DNA from: Lachnospira pectinoschiza
Lineage (GTDB): Bacteria; Bacillota; Clostridia; Lachnospirales; Lachnospiraceae
Length of the DNA: 64,000 nucleotides
Reading direction: 5' to 3'
Assembly: GCF_900103815.1 (NCBI RefSeq)
Contig: NZ_FNHZ01000003.1
Location: forward strand, 217,315 to 281,314
In this document: positions 15,929-25,070 of the stretch, in pieces
Numbering within the stretch: position 1 is the first letter of the stretch
Layout of the letters: every line of letters starts with the position of its first letter
Position numbers and translations under genes: made by a program
Notes under the pieces: model-generated
The model's input: the letters and a program-made list of their open reading frames with translations, nothing else
Databases searched by the model: none
Told to the model about the DNA's origin: nothing

Positions 15929-16954
15929 ATGTCAAAGCCTGTAAAAATCGCCATAGCATCTGCTGTTATAGCAATTGCTCTAATTGGATTTGTAACCTAT
16001 GCCATTTTAAGTAGTAGAATTACCTATAATAAGGACAATGCCACAGGTAACACCACCGGCAACTTAAACAATGGCGGCCTTTTTTGTGAGTATGATGGAA
16101 AGATATATTTTGCTAATGCCGCTGATGGAAACACCCTTTATGTTATGAGTTCAGATTGTACTAACGCAAGAAAGCTAGTAGATGATTCCGTGGCTTATTT
16201 AAATGTCTGTGGAAAATATATCTATTACGTTAGAAATAACTATTCTCCCGATGCCATTGCCATGGTATTTAAGGGACAATTATATGGTCTTTATCGCTGT
16301 AACCTAGATGGTTCCCACATAGTGACCATAACTCAGGAAAAATCTGGAATGATAAGTTTATGTGGCAACTACATTTTCTATCATCACTACGATGATCAGA
16401 CAGCACTTACTCTTCAAAAGATTAAGATTGATAGGAAAGACAACACCTATATTAGTGATACAGAATATAATGTTGCAAATGTTTACGAGCAGAGAATTTA
16501 TTTTGCCAATGAAGATGAGAGAAATAGAATTTACTATCTTGATACTAAGGACGATTCCCTTCATTTCTTCTACGATGCCAATGCCTATCTAGTAGATTAT
16601 GAGGGAACTTATATGTATTACATAGACCTAAGTAAAAACTATGCCCTTATGCGTCTTAATACGCAAACTATGGTACTAGAACAAATCTTTGCGCCAAACG
16701 ATGCCAAGGTTATTAACTATAATGTCTATGGCACCAAGGTTTTTGCACAGGTTGAGGGTGATGGAAACACCACAGGACTTTATAGACTAAATGTTGACGG
16801 TACTCAAATCGAATACATTGCCCAAGGTAATATTACAAATGTGCATTGTACCTCTAAGTATACCTTCTTTATGTATTACGCTGACCAACAGACTCTTTAT
16901 AGAGTTCCTACAACGACTACATTTTCAAAGGTAGAAATTATTACGGTAAAATAA
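15929..16954 (+). CDS. DUF5050-type membrane-anchored beta-propeller-like protein
   Basis: A 341-residue protein with one N-terminal hydrophobic anchor (IAIASAVIAIALIGFVTYAIL, residues about 8-28) and an extracellular part built of repeated units such as GGLFCEYDGKIYFANAADG, LNVCGKYIYYVRN, GLYRCNLDGSH and GLYRLNVDGTQ. These are the DUF5050/YncE-like repeats found on the surface of Lachnospiraceae. Function unknown; likely a surface or envelope sensor or binding protein. Start behind CGGAGGTAG with a clear promoter, so it is an independent unit divergent from pheA. A lipoprotein at 31-32 kb has the same kind of repeats. Confidence 0.8.
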   Translation: MSKPVKIAIASAVIAIALIGFVTYAILSSRITYNKDNATGNTTGNLNNGGLFCEYDGKIYFANAADGNTLYVMSSDCTNARKLVDDSVAYLNVCGKYIYYVRNNYSPDAIAMVFKGQLYGLYRCNLDGSHIVTITQEKSGMISLCGNYIFYHHYDDQTALTLQKIKIDRKDNTYISDTEYNVANVYEQRIYFANEDERNRIYYLDTKDDSLHFFYDANAYLVDYEGTYMYYIDLSKNYALMRLNTQTMVLEQIFAPNDAKVINYNVYGTKVFAQVEGDGNTTGLYRLNVDGTQIEYIAQGNITNVHCTSKYTFFMYYADQQTLYRVPTTTTFSKVEIITVK

Positions 16955-16998
16955 ATGCAATAATAAATTATAGAAAATTAAAGACAGTAGCCAAAACA

Positions 16999-17053
16999 AA
17001 AAAGCTACCATCTAGTTTAGAACTTAAGGTTCTTTCCTAAATGGTAGCTTTTT
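16999..17053. terminator. bidirectional terminator
   Basis: AAAAGCTACCAT pairs with ATGGTAGCTTTT, with a smaller GAAC/GTTC hairpin in the loop. T-runs on both strands serve the convergent DUF5050 and alarmone-synthetase-like genes. Confidence 0.85.
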
Positions 17054-17084
17054 ATTATCTTTTTATTAGCTTATCTTATTAGTT

Positions 17085-18917
17085 TTATCTATCAATGATA
17101 TTATTCTCTCTAATATCTGCAACTAATTGACGTCTAAAGGCTCTACAGCCAGTCTCATTCCAATACTTCTTCTTATCAAATTTAATTACTTCATAAGAAC
17201 TGTCCATAATATCAGAATTATAGCTTGTAATTGGTTCTCTATCTGGATAGAAAACAGTAATAGAGTTCACATACTCTGTCATGTTAAGGCCAAAGTCGTT
17301 GGCAAAGCGTCTTGCCTGATCTTTATTACTAAACATCTTGATGTGTGAATAATAACCTACAAGATAAGCAAAGTAGTTAATATCAAACTCTTCAATCCAG
17401 TCCCCTTCTGCGTTAAATACTACAACAGGGAATCTTCTATCCTTGTTATTAACCAGAGATACGAGATTCTCAAAATCTTCATTATTATCTACGTACTTAA
17501 CTGCTTCCTTTAGCTTTTCCACATCGCAAATGCCGATGTTATCTGCAATTTCACCATAGAAGTTTGGACGAGAGAAAAGGATATTATCGGAATCTCTAAA
17601 TCTATCTTCTGGTTCTGCATATCTATTGGTTACTTCGAATTCTAGTCTGTCTCCATTCTTTCTAATGTAGGCATCTGAAATCCAAAGTCTTGTTGCTACA
17701 TTGGAATCCAAATGAGTTGTATTCTCAACGAATTCAAACTTATCCGGATTATAATTTACCATTACTGAATAACCAGGACTTACATTAGAATAGTTTGCCA
17801 CCTCTTCTGGAATATCTGTAAATACTTCGTTAAATCTTGAGTTGACCCAAGAATAAATAAGATTCGAAGCCTTTCTAAAGGCATCCTCTATACTTAAGTT
17901 GTTAAGATCAATATCTGTCTTAGCGTGGAATACCTTGTACTGGCCTAAGGTCTTAAATGGCTCAAACCTACGACGTCTATTAAAGCTTGCCCCTTCCTTC
18001 TTTTCAAGTTCAATCTTTACAAAGGCGTCATTAAGTCTTTCATCATTAGGGCCAATCTGATTTACAATTCTAACAATGTTAGTGATTGTAAGCTCTGCTG
18101 CCCTGCCATAGACATTAAGGCACAGCTGCTTAATTAACTTTCCTCGTCTAAATTTATAGAATTGCTTAGCAAGTTCATTATCCTTATTGAAAATCTCCTC
18201 TACGTATGGATGAAGAGGTTCATTTTCAAATTTAAGTCTGTAATGGCATCTAAGCATATCATTCCAGTTCTTATTCTTATAATGATGATGTCCTAAATCT
18301 TCAATTAAGCCTACCATGGAATCATCACAAAGCTCGTAAGTAGCAAGGATTGAGTTCATCTTTCTAGCTAGAGCTTCGTTACCACCAAAGGCTGAACCCT
18401 TATATCTTGTATCATGCTCAATCTCGTGCCAACCCTCAAAGGAGTTAGTTCTTACCTGTATTTCAAATGTATCGTCTATATATTCTGATAACATAGGATT
18501 AGAAATATTCTTACTTAAGTAAGATGGAAGTTTAAAAATACCATTCACCTTACTTGCCTTAAACTCATATTCAGACGCTTCTGTTGTCTCCCAAATACCT
18601 GGTGTAGCAAAAATAGTATCCAGCAAATCCTTACAAATCTCTACGTCATCTTCATAGTAAAGAATTACTCTAATACCAACTAAATCCTGCATCTTCTTAT
18701 GTTCATTTGGCGAGCCTTCTATTCTGTATTGTTTAAGTAAAAGCTTATTCAAAATAGAGTCGCTTGTCTTTACTCTGTAGGCAACACGATAATAGAAGCC
18801 AACTTTCGATAGCTTCTCCTCTATGATGCTTAGTAGATCTTCCTTAACTACATCAGGAACTACAATCTGATCTACGTTATACTTATTAAATACTTCATTT
18901 ACCCCGTTGTTATCCAT
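17085..18917 (-). CDS. RelA/SpoT nucleotidyltransferase-domain protein (putative (p)ppGpp synthetase)
   Basis: A 610-residue protein. The first ~230 residues hold a RelA/SpoT synthetase domain: YRVAYRVKTSDSIL..., QDLVGIRVILYYEDD, and DTFEIQVRTNSFEGWHEIEHDTRYK, the usual EIQVRT motif with the following HxxxHxxxYK. It lacks the HD hydrolase and the TGS/ACT domains of long Rel proteins, so it is a synthetase-like protein with a ~380-residue C-terminal extension I do not recognise. It probably makes alarmone nucleotides under stress. ATG 18917 lies 10 nt after AAAGG; a TTG three codons upstream is less likely. Confidence 0.8.
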   Translation of the reverse strand: MDNNGVNEVFNKYNVDQIVVPDVVKEDLLSIIEEKLSKVGFYYRVAYRVKTSDSILNKLLLKQYRIEGSPNEHKKMQDLVGIRVILYYEDDVEICKDLLDTIFATPGIWETTEASEYEFKASKVNGIFKLPSYLSKNISNPMLSEYIDDTFEIQVRTNSFEGWHEIEHDTRYKGSAFGGNEALARKMNSILATYELCDDSMVGLIEDLGHHHYKNKNWNDMLRCHYRLKFENEPLHPYVEEIFNKDNELAKQFYKFRRGKLIKQLCLNVYGRAAELTITNIVRIVNQIGPNDERLNDAFVKIELEKKEGASFNRRRRFEPFKTLGQYKVFHAKTDIDLNNLSIEDAFRKASNLIYSWVNSRFNEVFTDIPEEVANYSNVSPGYSVMVNYNPDKFEFVENTTHLDSNVATRLWISDAYIRKNGDRLEFEVTNRYAEPEDRFRDSDNILFSRPNFYGEIADNIGICDVEKLKEAVKYVDNNEDFENLVSLVNNKDRRFPVVVFNAEGDWIEEFDINYFAYLVGYYSHIKMFSNKDQARRFANDFGLNMTEYVNSITVFYPDREPITSYNSDIMDSSYEVIKFDKKKYWNETGCRAFRRQLVADIRENNIIDR

Positions 18918-19050
18918 ATCTAGCAAACCTTTCTTACTTTGTACTACTCTTTTATTAAATTTACTCCCAGTCTCTCATAACATTATAACACTAACTTGTA
19001 ATAAAAAAAAGTTAATGGAATTTTAGAATTCTTAAAAATCTATATATAGT

Positions 19051-19079
19051 TTGAAAACAAGAGTATTTCATGATATACT
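19051..19079 (+). promoter_or_regulatory. sigma-A promoter for the DtxR-like regulator
   Basis: TTGAAA (19051-19056), 17-bp spacer, TATACT (19074-19079), 45 bp before the start codon. Confidence 0.8.
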
Positions 19080-19123
19080 TGTCTCTAGTAGATGTTACCT
19101 AAAATTATTTGGAGGATTTTAAA

Positions 19124-19501
19124 ATGGCAGGAATTCACGAGTCTGCAGAAAATTATTTAGAAACAATACTTATGTTAAGTAAAAAACTTCCAGTAGTTCG
19201 TTCAATTGATATTTCTAATGAAATGGGATTTAGAAAATCATCCGTAAGTATCGCAATGAAGAATTTGCGTGAATCAGAATACATTACAGTGACTAAGGAA
19301 GGTTATATCTACCTTACAGACGCTGGTATGGAAATTGCTGAAACTATTTTAGAGAGACATGAATTACTTACAAAGTGGCTTAAGAGCTTAGGCATTGATC
19401 CACAGATTGCAGAGGATGACGCTTGTAAGATTGAACACGATGTAAGTAAAGAGACATTTGCAGCAATTAAGAAGGTCATTATAGAGCAAATCGGGGAATA
19501 A
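19124..19501 (+). CDS. DtxR/MntR-family metal-dependent regulator
   Basis: A 125-residue cytoplasmic DNA-binding protein. Residues about 1-65 are the winged helix-turn-helix (HESAENYLETILML... VRSIDISNEMGFRKSSVSIAMKNLRE) and residues 66-125 are the dimerisation/metal domain with ERHELLTKWLKSLG, EDDACKIEHDVS. Metal-site residues of the family (H, E, C and H in these segments) are present. There is no SH3-like third domain, as in MntR. The ATG at 19124 lies 7 nt after GGAGG; an in-frame TTG upstream overlaps that site. Its targets are not evident from neighbours. Confidence 0.88.
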   Translation: MAGIHESAENYLETILMLSKKLPVVRSIDISNEMGFRKSSVSIAMKNLRESEYITVTKEGYIYLTDAGMEIAETILERHELLTKWLKSLGIDPQIAEDDACKIEHDVSKETFAAIKKVIIEQIGE

Positions 19502-19520
19502 TTTTTAAAAGACAATAAAC

Positions 19521-19554
19521 AAAAAACCTACTCAGTAACTGAGTAGGTTTTTTT
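19521..19554 (+). terminator. intrinsic terminator
   Basis: AAAAACCTACTCAG pairs with CTGAGTAGGTTTTT followed by T on the plus strand; it ends the DtxR-like gene and, with A-run opposite, may also serve pflA. Confidence 0.88.
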
Positions 19555-19607
19555 ACATAACAGAAAATTTATATAAGATTGTAAGGAGTCTTACAATGCT
19601 ATCTAAT

Positions 19608-20366
19608 TTATCTTCCTAAGTAGCCCTGATACTTCTCTGTTTCAAGAATATCATTAGCTCTTTGGATTTCTTCCTTAGTTGGAGGTAATACTCCTTCTAA
19701 TTCATACTTAATTCCAAGCTCTGCATACTTAACAACACCAAGTGTGTGGTATGGTAAAACTTCGAATCTCTTTACAGTCTTAAGACTTGCAACGAAATCT
19801 CTAAGACCTTCTAAGTCTTCCTGGTCGTCTGTAACACCTGGAACTAATACGTTACGGATCCACATATCCTTATTATTGTCTGATAAATACTTAGCTAATT
19901 CTAAGATGTTCTTATTAGTCCATCCTGTTAAAATCTTATGCTTCTCATCATCAATAATCTTAATATCAAGTAAGAATGTATCTGTTAAGCTCATAAGCTC
20001 GTCAAACTTCTTAAGATATTCTGGATCCATTGAGAATGGATTACCTGATGTATCAAGACATGTATTGATTCCCTTTGACTTAGCAAGCTTGAATAACTCA
20101 ATAACAAAGTCAATCTGGCAAAGAGCTTCGCCACCACTTACTGTGATACCGCCGCCATTCTTCCAATATGCCTTAAATCTAATAGCCTTCTCCATAATCT
20201 GGCTTGGTGTCATCTCCATGCCGCCTTCCATACTCCATGTCTCAGGATTATGGCAGTACTTACATCTCATGTGACATCCCTTTAAGAAAACAATATATCT
20301 AACCCCTGGTCCATCAACGGAACCAAAGCTTTCTAATGAATTAACTCTACCAATAATTTCGCTCAT
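19608..20366 (-). CDS. pflA: pyruvate formate-lyase activating enzyme
   Basis: A 252-residue radical SAM glycyl-radical activase that installs the glycyl radical on PflB under anaerobiosis. The cluster motif CHMRCKYCHNPETW (CxxxCxxC) lies at about residues 31-44, with GGGITVSGGEAL downstream for SAM binding. Start behind GGAGAAG. Unusually it is about 12 kb from pflB rather than beside it, but both genes share a 12-bp palindrome at the same distance before the start, so co-regulation is likely. Confidence 0.95.
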   Translation of the reverse strand: MSEIIGRVNSLESFGSVDGPGVRYIVFLKGCHMRCKYCHNPETWSMEGGMEMTPSQIMEKAIRFKAYWKNGGGITVSGGEALCQIDFVIELFKLAKSKGINTCLDTSGNPFSMDPEYLKKFDELMSLTDTFLLDIKIIDDEKHKILTGWTNKNILELAKYLSDNNKDMWIRNVLVPGVTDDQEDLEGLRDFVASLKTVKRFEVLPYHTLGVVKYAELGIKYELEGVLPPTKEEIQRANDILETEKYQGYLGR

Positions 20367-20419
20367 ATAACTTCTTCTCCTTTCGTATCAGCAAATGTAT
20401 CTTAGTAGTGATACATAGG

Positions 20420-20431
20420 ATTGTATACAAT
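20420..20431. promoter_or_regulatory. palindrome ATTGTATACAAT upstream of pflA
   Basis: Perfect 12-bp palindrome 54-65 nt before the pflA start codon and downstream of its -10 box. The same sequence lies before pflB and a one-base variant before trxA. Probable operator. Confidence 0.65.
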
Positions 20432-20447
20432 ATACACTTTCTTGTTA

Positions 20448-20476
20448 AATATATCACATATAATAATTATTATCAA
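20448..20476 (-). promoter_or_regulatory. sigma-A promoter of pflA
   Basis: On the minus strand TTGATA (20471-20476), 17-bp spacer, TATATT (20448-20453). The ATTGTATACAAT palindrome begins 16 bp downstream of the -10, close to the expected +1. Confidence 0.65.
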
Positions 20477-20562
20477 TAAGAGTGGTCTTTTTTTCTTGTA
20501 CTAAATACTAGACAACTCCTTAAAAATATTGCTTTATACAAAATTTTAAAGAACTTATATGA

Positions 20563-20781
20563 TTAGTCGACACATTTTTTAAATAGTGCAAATAAAGCTA
20601 CAATCGCAAGGAATGGGAATAAGAAGCTTAAAGTTGAAATAAGCATAAAAGCCACTGCTGCAAGAATAATATATCCAAATAGACCAAAGAATATTCCTGC
20701 AAGTGAACCAAATATTCTAAATACGAAAACTGCCATTTTAAAGAAGGCTATAAAAAATAATATCATCAACAAAGTTAACAT
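20563..20781 (-). CDS. small hydrophobic membrane protein
   Basis: A 72-residue almost wholly hydrophobic protein with two or three transmembrane helices (LLMILFFIAFFKMAVFVF, LAGIFFGLFGYIILAAVAFM, FPFLAIVALFALF) and a charged tail KKCVD. The clear GGAGG before the ATG supports it as a real gene. Function unknown; it sits alone between pflA and the acyl-modification operon. Confidence 0.6.
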   Translation of the reverse strand: MLTLLMILFFIAFFKMAVFVFRIFGSLAGIFFGLFGYIILAAVAFMLISTLSFLFPFLAIVALFALFKKCVD

Positions 20782-20961
20782 AATTAATCCTCCGTTTTAA
20801 AGCTTTGTTATAACAAAGAGGGGAGCTGTTTGATGTAGGGAGTACGATATAAATATTTTTGTCTCCTCTCTTTGTCTATTATTATATTAGCAAAAGATTA
20901 AAATGACATTAATTTCAAGATTAACTTTTTATTAAGTCTAAGATGTAAAATTTAGCACTTT

Positions 20962-22137
20962 TTATACAAGGTCGATCCTTCTGCCCTCTTCATCTGAATA
21001 GTAAGCTGCATAAACCACCTTCATAACCTGACTTGCAAGATCAAAACAGCCTTGTGGTTCCTTATCATTTAAGACGCAATCCATAAAATCCACGATTTCA
21101 TTACAATAGCCTCTTAGCATTTCATCTGCCACAAAAGGCTTATTCCAGCCGGTTACAATTGGAAGCATTTCCGATAGATATACATTTTCCATACCCACAG
21201 AATCCACCATATAGGTCTCCATGGCATTATTCATAGTCAAATTACAGTTAATGGCAGTGTCGTTGCAATAAAGCTCCACATAGTTTTTACTGCCACCAAG
21301 CAGGTTATCTGTGGAAATTATTGTGGCCTTACTTCCATCTGTAAATGTAATCACAGCAGTTCCTGCATCTTCCACATCCACAGGTCTAGCATCTATGTGA
21401 CGATGCTCGTATTCTGTCAGATTTCTTGTGGCATAGCCCATGTCTGCAACTACAGATTTAACAGTAACATTTTTGCCCATGGCAAGGGACTCCTGCTCCT
21501 TTAAATAAAGGATTGCCCCAAGGGGATGCACTCCATTTCTCATAAAAATTCCACCACCAGTTTTCGACCACTCTCCAGCAACGCTAGAACTTGAGCCCTT
21601 TAGGCTTTCTTCACCCTTCATATATAGAATTCGGCTTTTCTTTGCCCTTACGATTTCTCCTGCTTTAATAATTGCAGGGGCATAAACGAAGTTTTCTGCA
21701 TACATAAACTTCTTGCCAGTTCTTTTAACCACGTCCCTTAACTCCTCTAAATCTGCTAAAAGGGCGTGATACATTTTCTTTTTTGAAACCTTTTCTCCAA
21801 TAGGTTTTTCATCTTCTTCACTGCCAAAATAGCCTGTTAGTGGCTTCTCTACAATGACATTTTTCCCAGCTTCTAGTGCCCTTATGATTTCAGACTTGTG
21901 AAGATAAGGGGGTGTGCAAATATCGATTACATCTATCTCCTTATCCCTTAGTAAATCCTCAAAATCATTAGTTGCATTTTCAAAGCCAAAACGCTTAATG
22001 GCCTCTTTGGCCTGCTCCTTTCGTCTAGCATAGATAGTCTTTAATCTAACCGGAATATTACATCTTTGATAGCCAAAAGCATGTAATTCACAGGCTCTGC
22101 CGGCTCCTACAACCCCAACTACTACTCGATCCTTCAA
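20962..22137 (-). CDS. Gfo/Idh/MocA-family oxidoreductase
   Basis: A 391-residue NAD(P)-dependent dehydrogenase. The N-terminal Rossmann fold has VVGVVGAGRACELHA, DVIDICTPPYLHKSEI and GKNVIVEKPLTG, where EKP carries the typical catalytic lysine. The C-terminal alpha/beta domain includes GGGIFMRNGVHPLGAIL. It likely oxidises or reduces a sugar or inositol-type hydroxyl. It starts with TTG, 5 bp after the acyl carrier protein stop and 8 nt after GGGGG, with no ATG nearby. It is the last gene of the five-gene operon starting at the FkbM gene. Confidence 0.85.
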   Translation of the reverse strand: MKDRVVVGVVGAGRACELHAFGYQRCNIPVRLKTIYARRKEQAKEAIKRFGFENATNDFEDLLRDKEIDVIDICTPPYLHKSEIIRALEAGKNVIVEKPLTGYFGSEEDEKPIGEKVSKKKMYHALLADLEELRDVVKRTGKKFMYAENFVYAPAIIKAGEIVRAKKSRILYMKGEESLKGSSSSVAGEWSKTGGGIFMRNGVHPLGAILYLKEQESLAMGKNVTVKSVVADMGYATRNLTEYEHRHIDARPVDVEDAGTAVITFTDGSKATIISTDNLLGGSKNYVELYCNDTAINCNLTMNNAMETYMVDSVGMENVYLSEMLPIVTGWNKPFVADEMLRGYCNEIVDFMDCVLNDKEPQGCFDLASQVMKVVYAAYYSDEEGRRIDLV

Positions 22138-22141
22138 TTTA

Positions 22142-22387
22142 TTATTCCCCCACTTTTTTAGTCACCAAGTCAATTAAAGAGCCCACGACTCTAAAGGAAT
22201 CCTCCATCATTTCCTCATCGCTAAACTCAATATCAAACTCATCTTCAAGTTCCCCGATAAACTGAATTAATCCCAAGGAGTCCATGTAGCCCTCCTCCAC
22301 ATAGTTTATCTTTTCAATGTCTGTACCTTCTTTAAAGCTATACTCTTTTTGAAGCCTATCTAAAATGAATTCTCTTACCTTTTCCAT
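22142..22387 (-). CDS. acyl carrier protein
   Basis: An 81-residue acidic carrier protein with the phosphopantetheine serine in MDSLGLIQF (about residues 35-43), so it should carry an acyl group as a thioester. It is not the fatty-acid-synthesis ACP by context: it lies between an AMP-dependent acyl ligase (11 bp upstream) and a Gfo/Idh oxidoreductase, and there is a GNAT acyltransferase further up. It most likely receives an acyl unit from the ligase and presents it for transfer. Confidence 0.9.
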   Translation of the reverse strand: MEKVREFILDRLQKEYSFKEGTDIEKINYVEEGYMDSLGLIQFIGELEDEFDIEFSDEEMMEDSFRVVGSLIDLVTKKVGE

Positions 22388-22398
22388 ATCTAATCCCC

Positions 22399-23955
22399 CT
22401 ATTCTTTATCCTTCACCCAATCATTTAACTTAGATTTTACCAGCTTTCCCATAGTGTTTTTAGGCAAGGAGTCTAAGATAAATATCTTATGAGGCTGTTG
22501 AAAATCCGCCAAGTTTTTAGCACAAAATAGTCTAATCTTTTTCGTGATTTCCTTTTCCGCAGCCTCAGTCACCACTGCTAGGGCAACGATTTCTCCAAGC
22601 CTTTCATCCTTATAAGGAAAAGCCGCAACTTCTAAGACTTCCTCTAACTTAATAACCTTATCCTCAATATCCTTTGGATAGACGTTTACGCCACCGGTTA
22701 TTATTATTTCTTTTTTTCTTCCTGAAAATGTTAAATAGCCATCTACGTCTAGCTTTCCCAAATCTCCTGTTTTAAAATAGCCATTAATCGTCGCCTTTTT
22801 AAACACATCTTCTTTATTTAAATAGCCCTCACAAATTAGTGGGGTTTTTACTGCTATTTCTCCAATTTCACCTAGTGGCAGCTCCTCATTTTCATCAGAC
22901 AAAATCCTAATATCTACGCCCTTTAGCGGTCTTCCCACCGAATTTAGTTTCTGGCCTGCTTCCTTAAGATTTATATCCGTTACCGTTGAGCACTCGCTAG
23001 TTCCATACATTTCGTGAAAATCGCATTGTAAAAAATTTACCAATTCCTTCTTTACCTCTAAATCTAAGAGGGCGCTTGAGGAAACCAAAAGTCGCAGTGA
23101 GGGACAAGTTTTCTCCTCTGCCTCTTTTAACTCCTTTAGTACCTGCGCTAACTGGGCTGATACTGCTATTGAAAATGTAACCTCTAGCTTTCTAACTAAA
23201 TCTAGCCACAACTTTGGTGTAAACCTTGGCAAAATAACTGCTGTTGCACCAAGTATAAGGGGCATTATTACTAGTCTTTGAGCTAAGGAATGATATAGCG
23301 GTGTTGCTGCTAGAATCTTGTCATTTTTTGTTAGCTCATACATTTCTATATGAGCCTTTGCCCTGATATTTTTATTGTTCTGACTTAGAATAATTGGTTT
23401 TGGATCACCTGTTGAGCCTGAAGTAAGAGTTAGTATAAAGGTCTCTTCCCCCGTGATTTTATCTAAACTTGGTAACTCATCAGTCATTTCTAAAACCTTA
23501 TCAAAGCTATCAATCTTTAATTTACTCGTTTCTTTAATTTCAATATCTTCTATTTTCCCATCAAGACAAAGCTTTAGACCTGGATAGTCTAATAAAATAT
23601 TATTATCTTCTTTTAAAACTTCCTTATAAAAGGACTTTCTAGCAATTATATGTTTTACATTAGCTGCCTTAAAGGCAATGTCTAAATCTTTACTATTAAG
23701 GGTTGGATTAACTGGCGCAAGACCTGCGCCTAGAGCTGTCACGGCCATAATTAGCCCTACAGATTCAATACTATTGTTTAAGGGAATGCCGATAATATCC
23801 CCTCTTTTTACACCACGAGAACTTAGATAGTTTGCATACTTGCACACAAATGTCCTCATCTCTTTATAGCTTTTACTCTCTCCATCACAGTAAATAGCCA
23901 TTTTATCTTCATTTTCATTAGATGCCTCAATAAATTGCTCAAATAATAGTTTCAT
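22399..23955 (-). CDS. AMP-dependent acyl ligase (ANL superfamily)
   Basis: A 518-residue adenylate-forming enzyme. The AMP-binding loop FILTLTSGSTGDPKPIILS is at about residues 168-186, with MYGTSECSTVTD (about 310), TGDLGKLDVDGYLTFSGR (about 395) and the C-terminal catalytic Lys in NTMGKLVKSKL. It should activate a carboxylic acid and load CoA or, more likely here, the phosphopantetheine arm of the adjacent acyl carrier protein. Start behind GGGGGAT. The acid substrate cannot be read from sequence. Confidence 0.88.
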   Translation of the reverse strand: MKLLFEQFIEASNENEDKMAIYCDGESKSYKEMRTFVCKYANYLSSRGVKRGDIIGIPLNNSIESVGLIMAVTALGAGLAPVNPTLNSKDLDIAFKAANVKHIIARKSFYKEVLKEDNNILLDYPGLKLCLDGKIEDIEIKETSKLKIDSFDKVLEMTDELPSLDKITGEETFILTLTSGSTGDPKPIILSQNNKNIRAKAHIEMYELTKNDKILAATPLYHSLAQRLVIMPLILGATAVILPRFTPKLWLDLVRKLEVTFSIAVSAQLAQVLKELKEAEEKTCPSLRLLVSSSALLDLEVKKELVNFLQCDFHEMYGTSECSTVTDINLKEAGQKLNSVGRPLKGVDIRILSDENEELPLGEIGEIAVKTPLICEGYLNKEDVFKKATINGYFKTGDLGKLDVDGYLTFSGRKKEIIITGGVNVYPKDIEDKVIKLEEVLEVAAFPYKDERLGEIVALAVVTEAAEKEITKKIRLFCAKNLADFQQPHKIFILDSLPKNTMGKLVKSKLNDWVKDKE

Positions 23956-24006
23956 AAATCCCCCAGTTGATTTCTCCTATATTTATTACCTATATTTATT
24001 GTATAT

Positions 24007-25059
24007 CTAATTTAACTGATTAGGTCTGTCTTGATCCCCATCAGCCTTGAAAAATCTTGTATTATCCATTGTATAGTGAACCCATATGTCTGCATTTTCC
24101 TGTAAAAAAGGTTCAAAATAATTTGGAATAATATTTTTCGTATCCTCTCTATTAATAAATCCTGCTTTTCTTAAAATATCATCCTCTAAACCAAACTGAT
24201 AAAAGTCCACATATTCAGCCTTTTTTTCTTGCATTAGATTATCTAGCGATGGGGAAATTCCCAGCAAACTTTCTTCATCTCCTAAAAAGTCCACAATTCT
24301 TAAAACACTAGACTCCATTATATTAATCTGTCTTAAGAAAATAACTGCGCTAGTTTGTCCATTTATTTCAATCCCATAAACTAAGTAGTTATAAAAAGGA
24401 TGTTCAAAGTAACGATGCTTGATATAATAGGCATCCTTTACAGGATAAATGTCTGTTTTATTCAAATTATAAGAATTCTCTAGTTCCTTAAAATTGTCTA
24501 TTTTTTTCAAAGAATAGTTTTCTCTTAGCTTTGTGACAACATTTTCAATAAGATTCTCTTCATCTTTAATGAGAGCAATCTTATAGTCCTTAATTTCCCT
24601 ATTAAGCCTATAAAATTGCTTCATCTTAGCTGTCTTTTCTCTAAAAAATATTTTTCTTAAAGGGATGGTTGTGTTAGGGTTAGCGCCATTTCCAATATGC
24701 ATTCTACAGCCAGTAAGTATATATACCCTCCTTGCTAGCTCTATTCCAAGAAGTTTCATATTGTCATGGTCATCCCTAACCTTCCACATACTTCCCCAAA
24801 TGTCCTGATTTCTTTCCTTTTGGCAACGTATAAAACCAAAGATGCCCTCAAGATCTTTGCTGAATTTATCAATAGCAATTACAAAATCCACTTCTGTTTC
24901 ATGAACGTATTCGTAATCAAAAAGTACTCTACTCCTTGACATAATATGCCCCTTACGCCAACATTTATCAATAAATTTCATAATTAAAGGGACATCATCC
25001 AAATTAGCAAGTCTAATGTCATAACGCTTATCAAATTCAGGGTTAATCTTAAATTTCAT
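24007..25059 (-). CDS. GNAT-like acyltransferase
   Basis: A 350-residue protein that looks like one or two GCN5-related N-acyltransferase folds: YDIRLANLDDVPLIMKFIDKCW opening, DLEGIFGFIRCQKER, a C-terminal SAVIFLRQINIMESSVLRIVDFLGDE. Context (acyl ligase plus acyl carrier protein downstream, FkbM methyltransferase 12 bp upstream) suggests it moves an acyl group onto an amine, probably of a sugar or small metabolite. No signal peptide. The precise family is not recognised, and the acceptor is unknown. Confidence 0.65.
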   Translation of the reverse strand: MKFKINPEFDKRYDIRLANLDDVPLIMKFIDKCWRKGHIMSRSRVLFDYEYVHETEVDFVIAIDKFSKDLEGIFGFIRCQKERNQDIWGSMWKVRDDHDNMKLLGIELARRVYILTGCRMHIGNGANPNTTIPLRKIFFREKTAKMKQFYRLNREIKDYKIALIKDEENLIENVVTKLRENYSLKKIDNFKELENSYNLNKTDIYPVKDAYYIKHRYFEHPFYNYLVYGIEINGQTSAVIFLRQINIMESSVLRIVDFLGDEESLLGISPSLDNLMQEKKAEYVDFYQFGLEDDILRKAGFINREDTKNIIPNYFEPFLQENADIWVHYTMDNTRFFKADGDQDRPNQLN

Positions 25060-25070
25060 AGGTCACCTCT

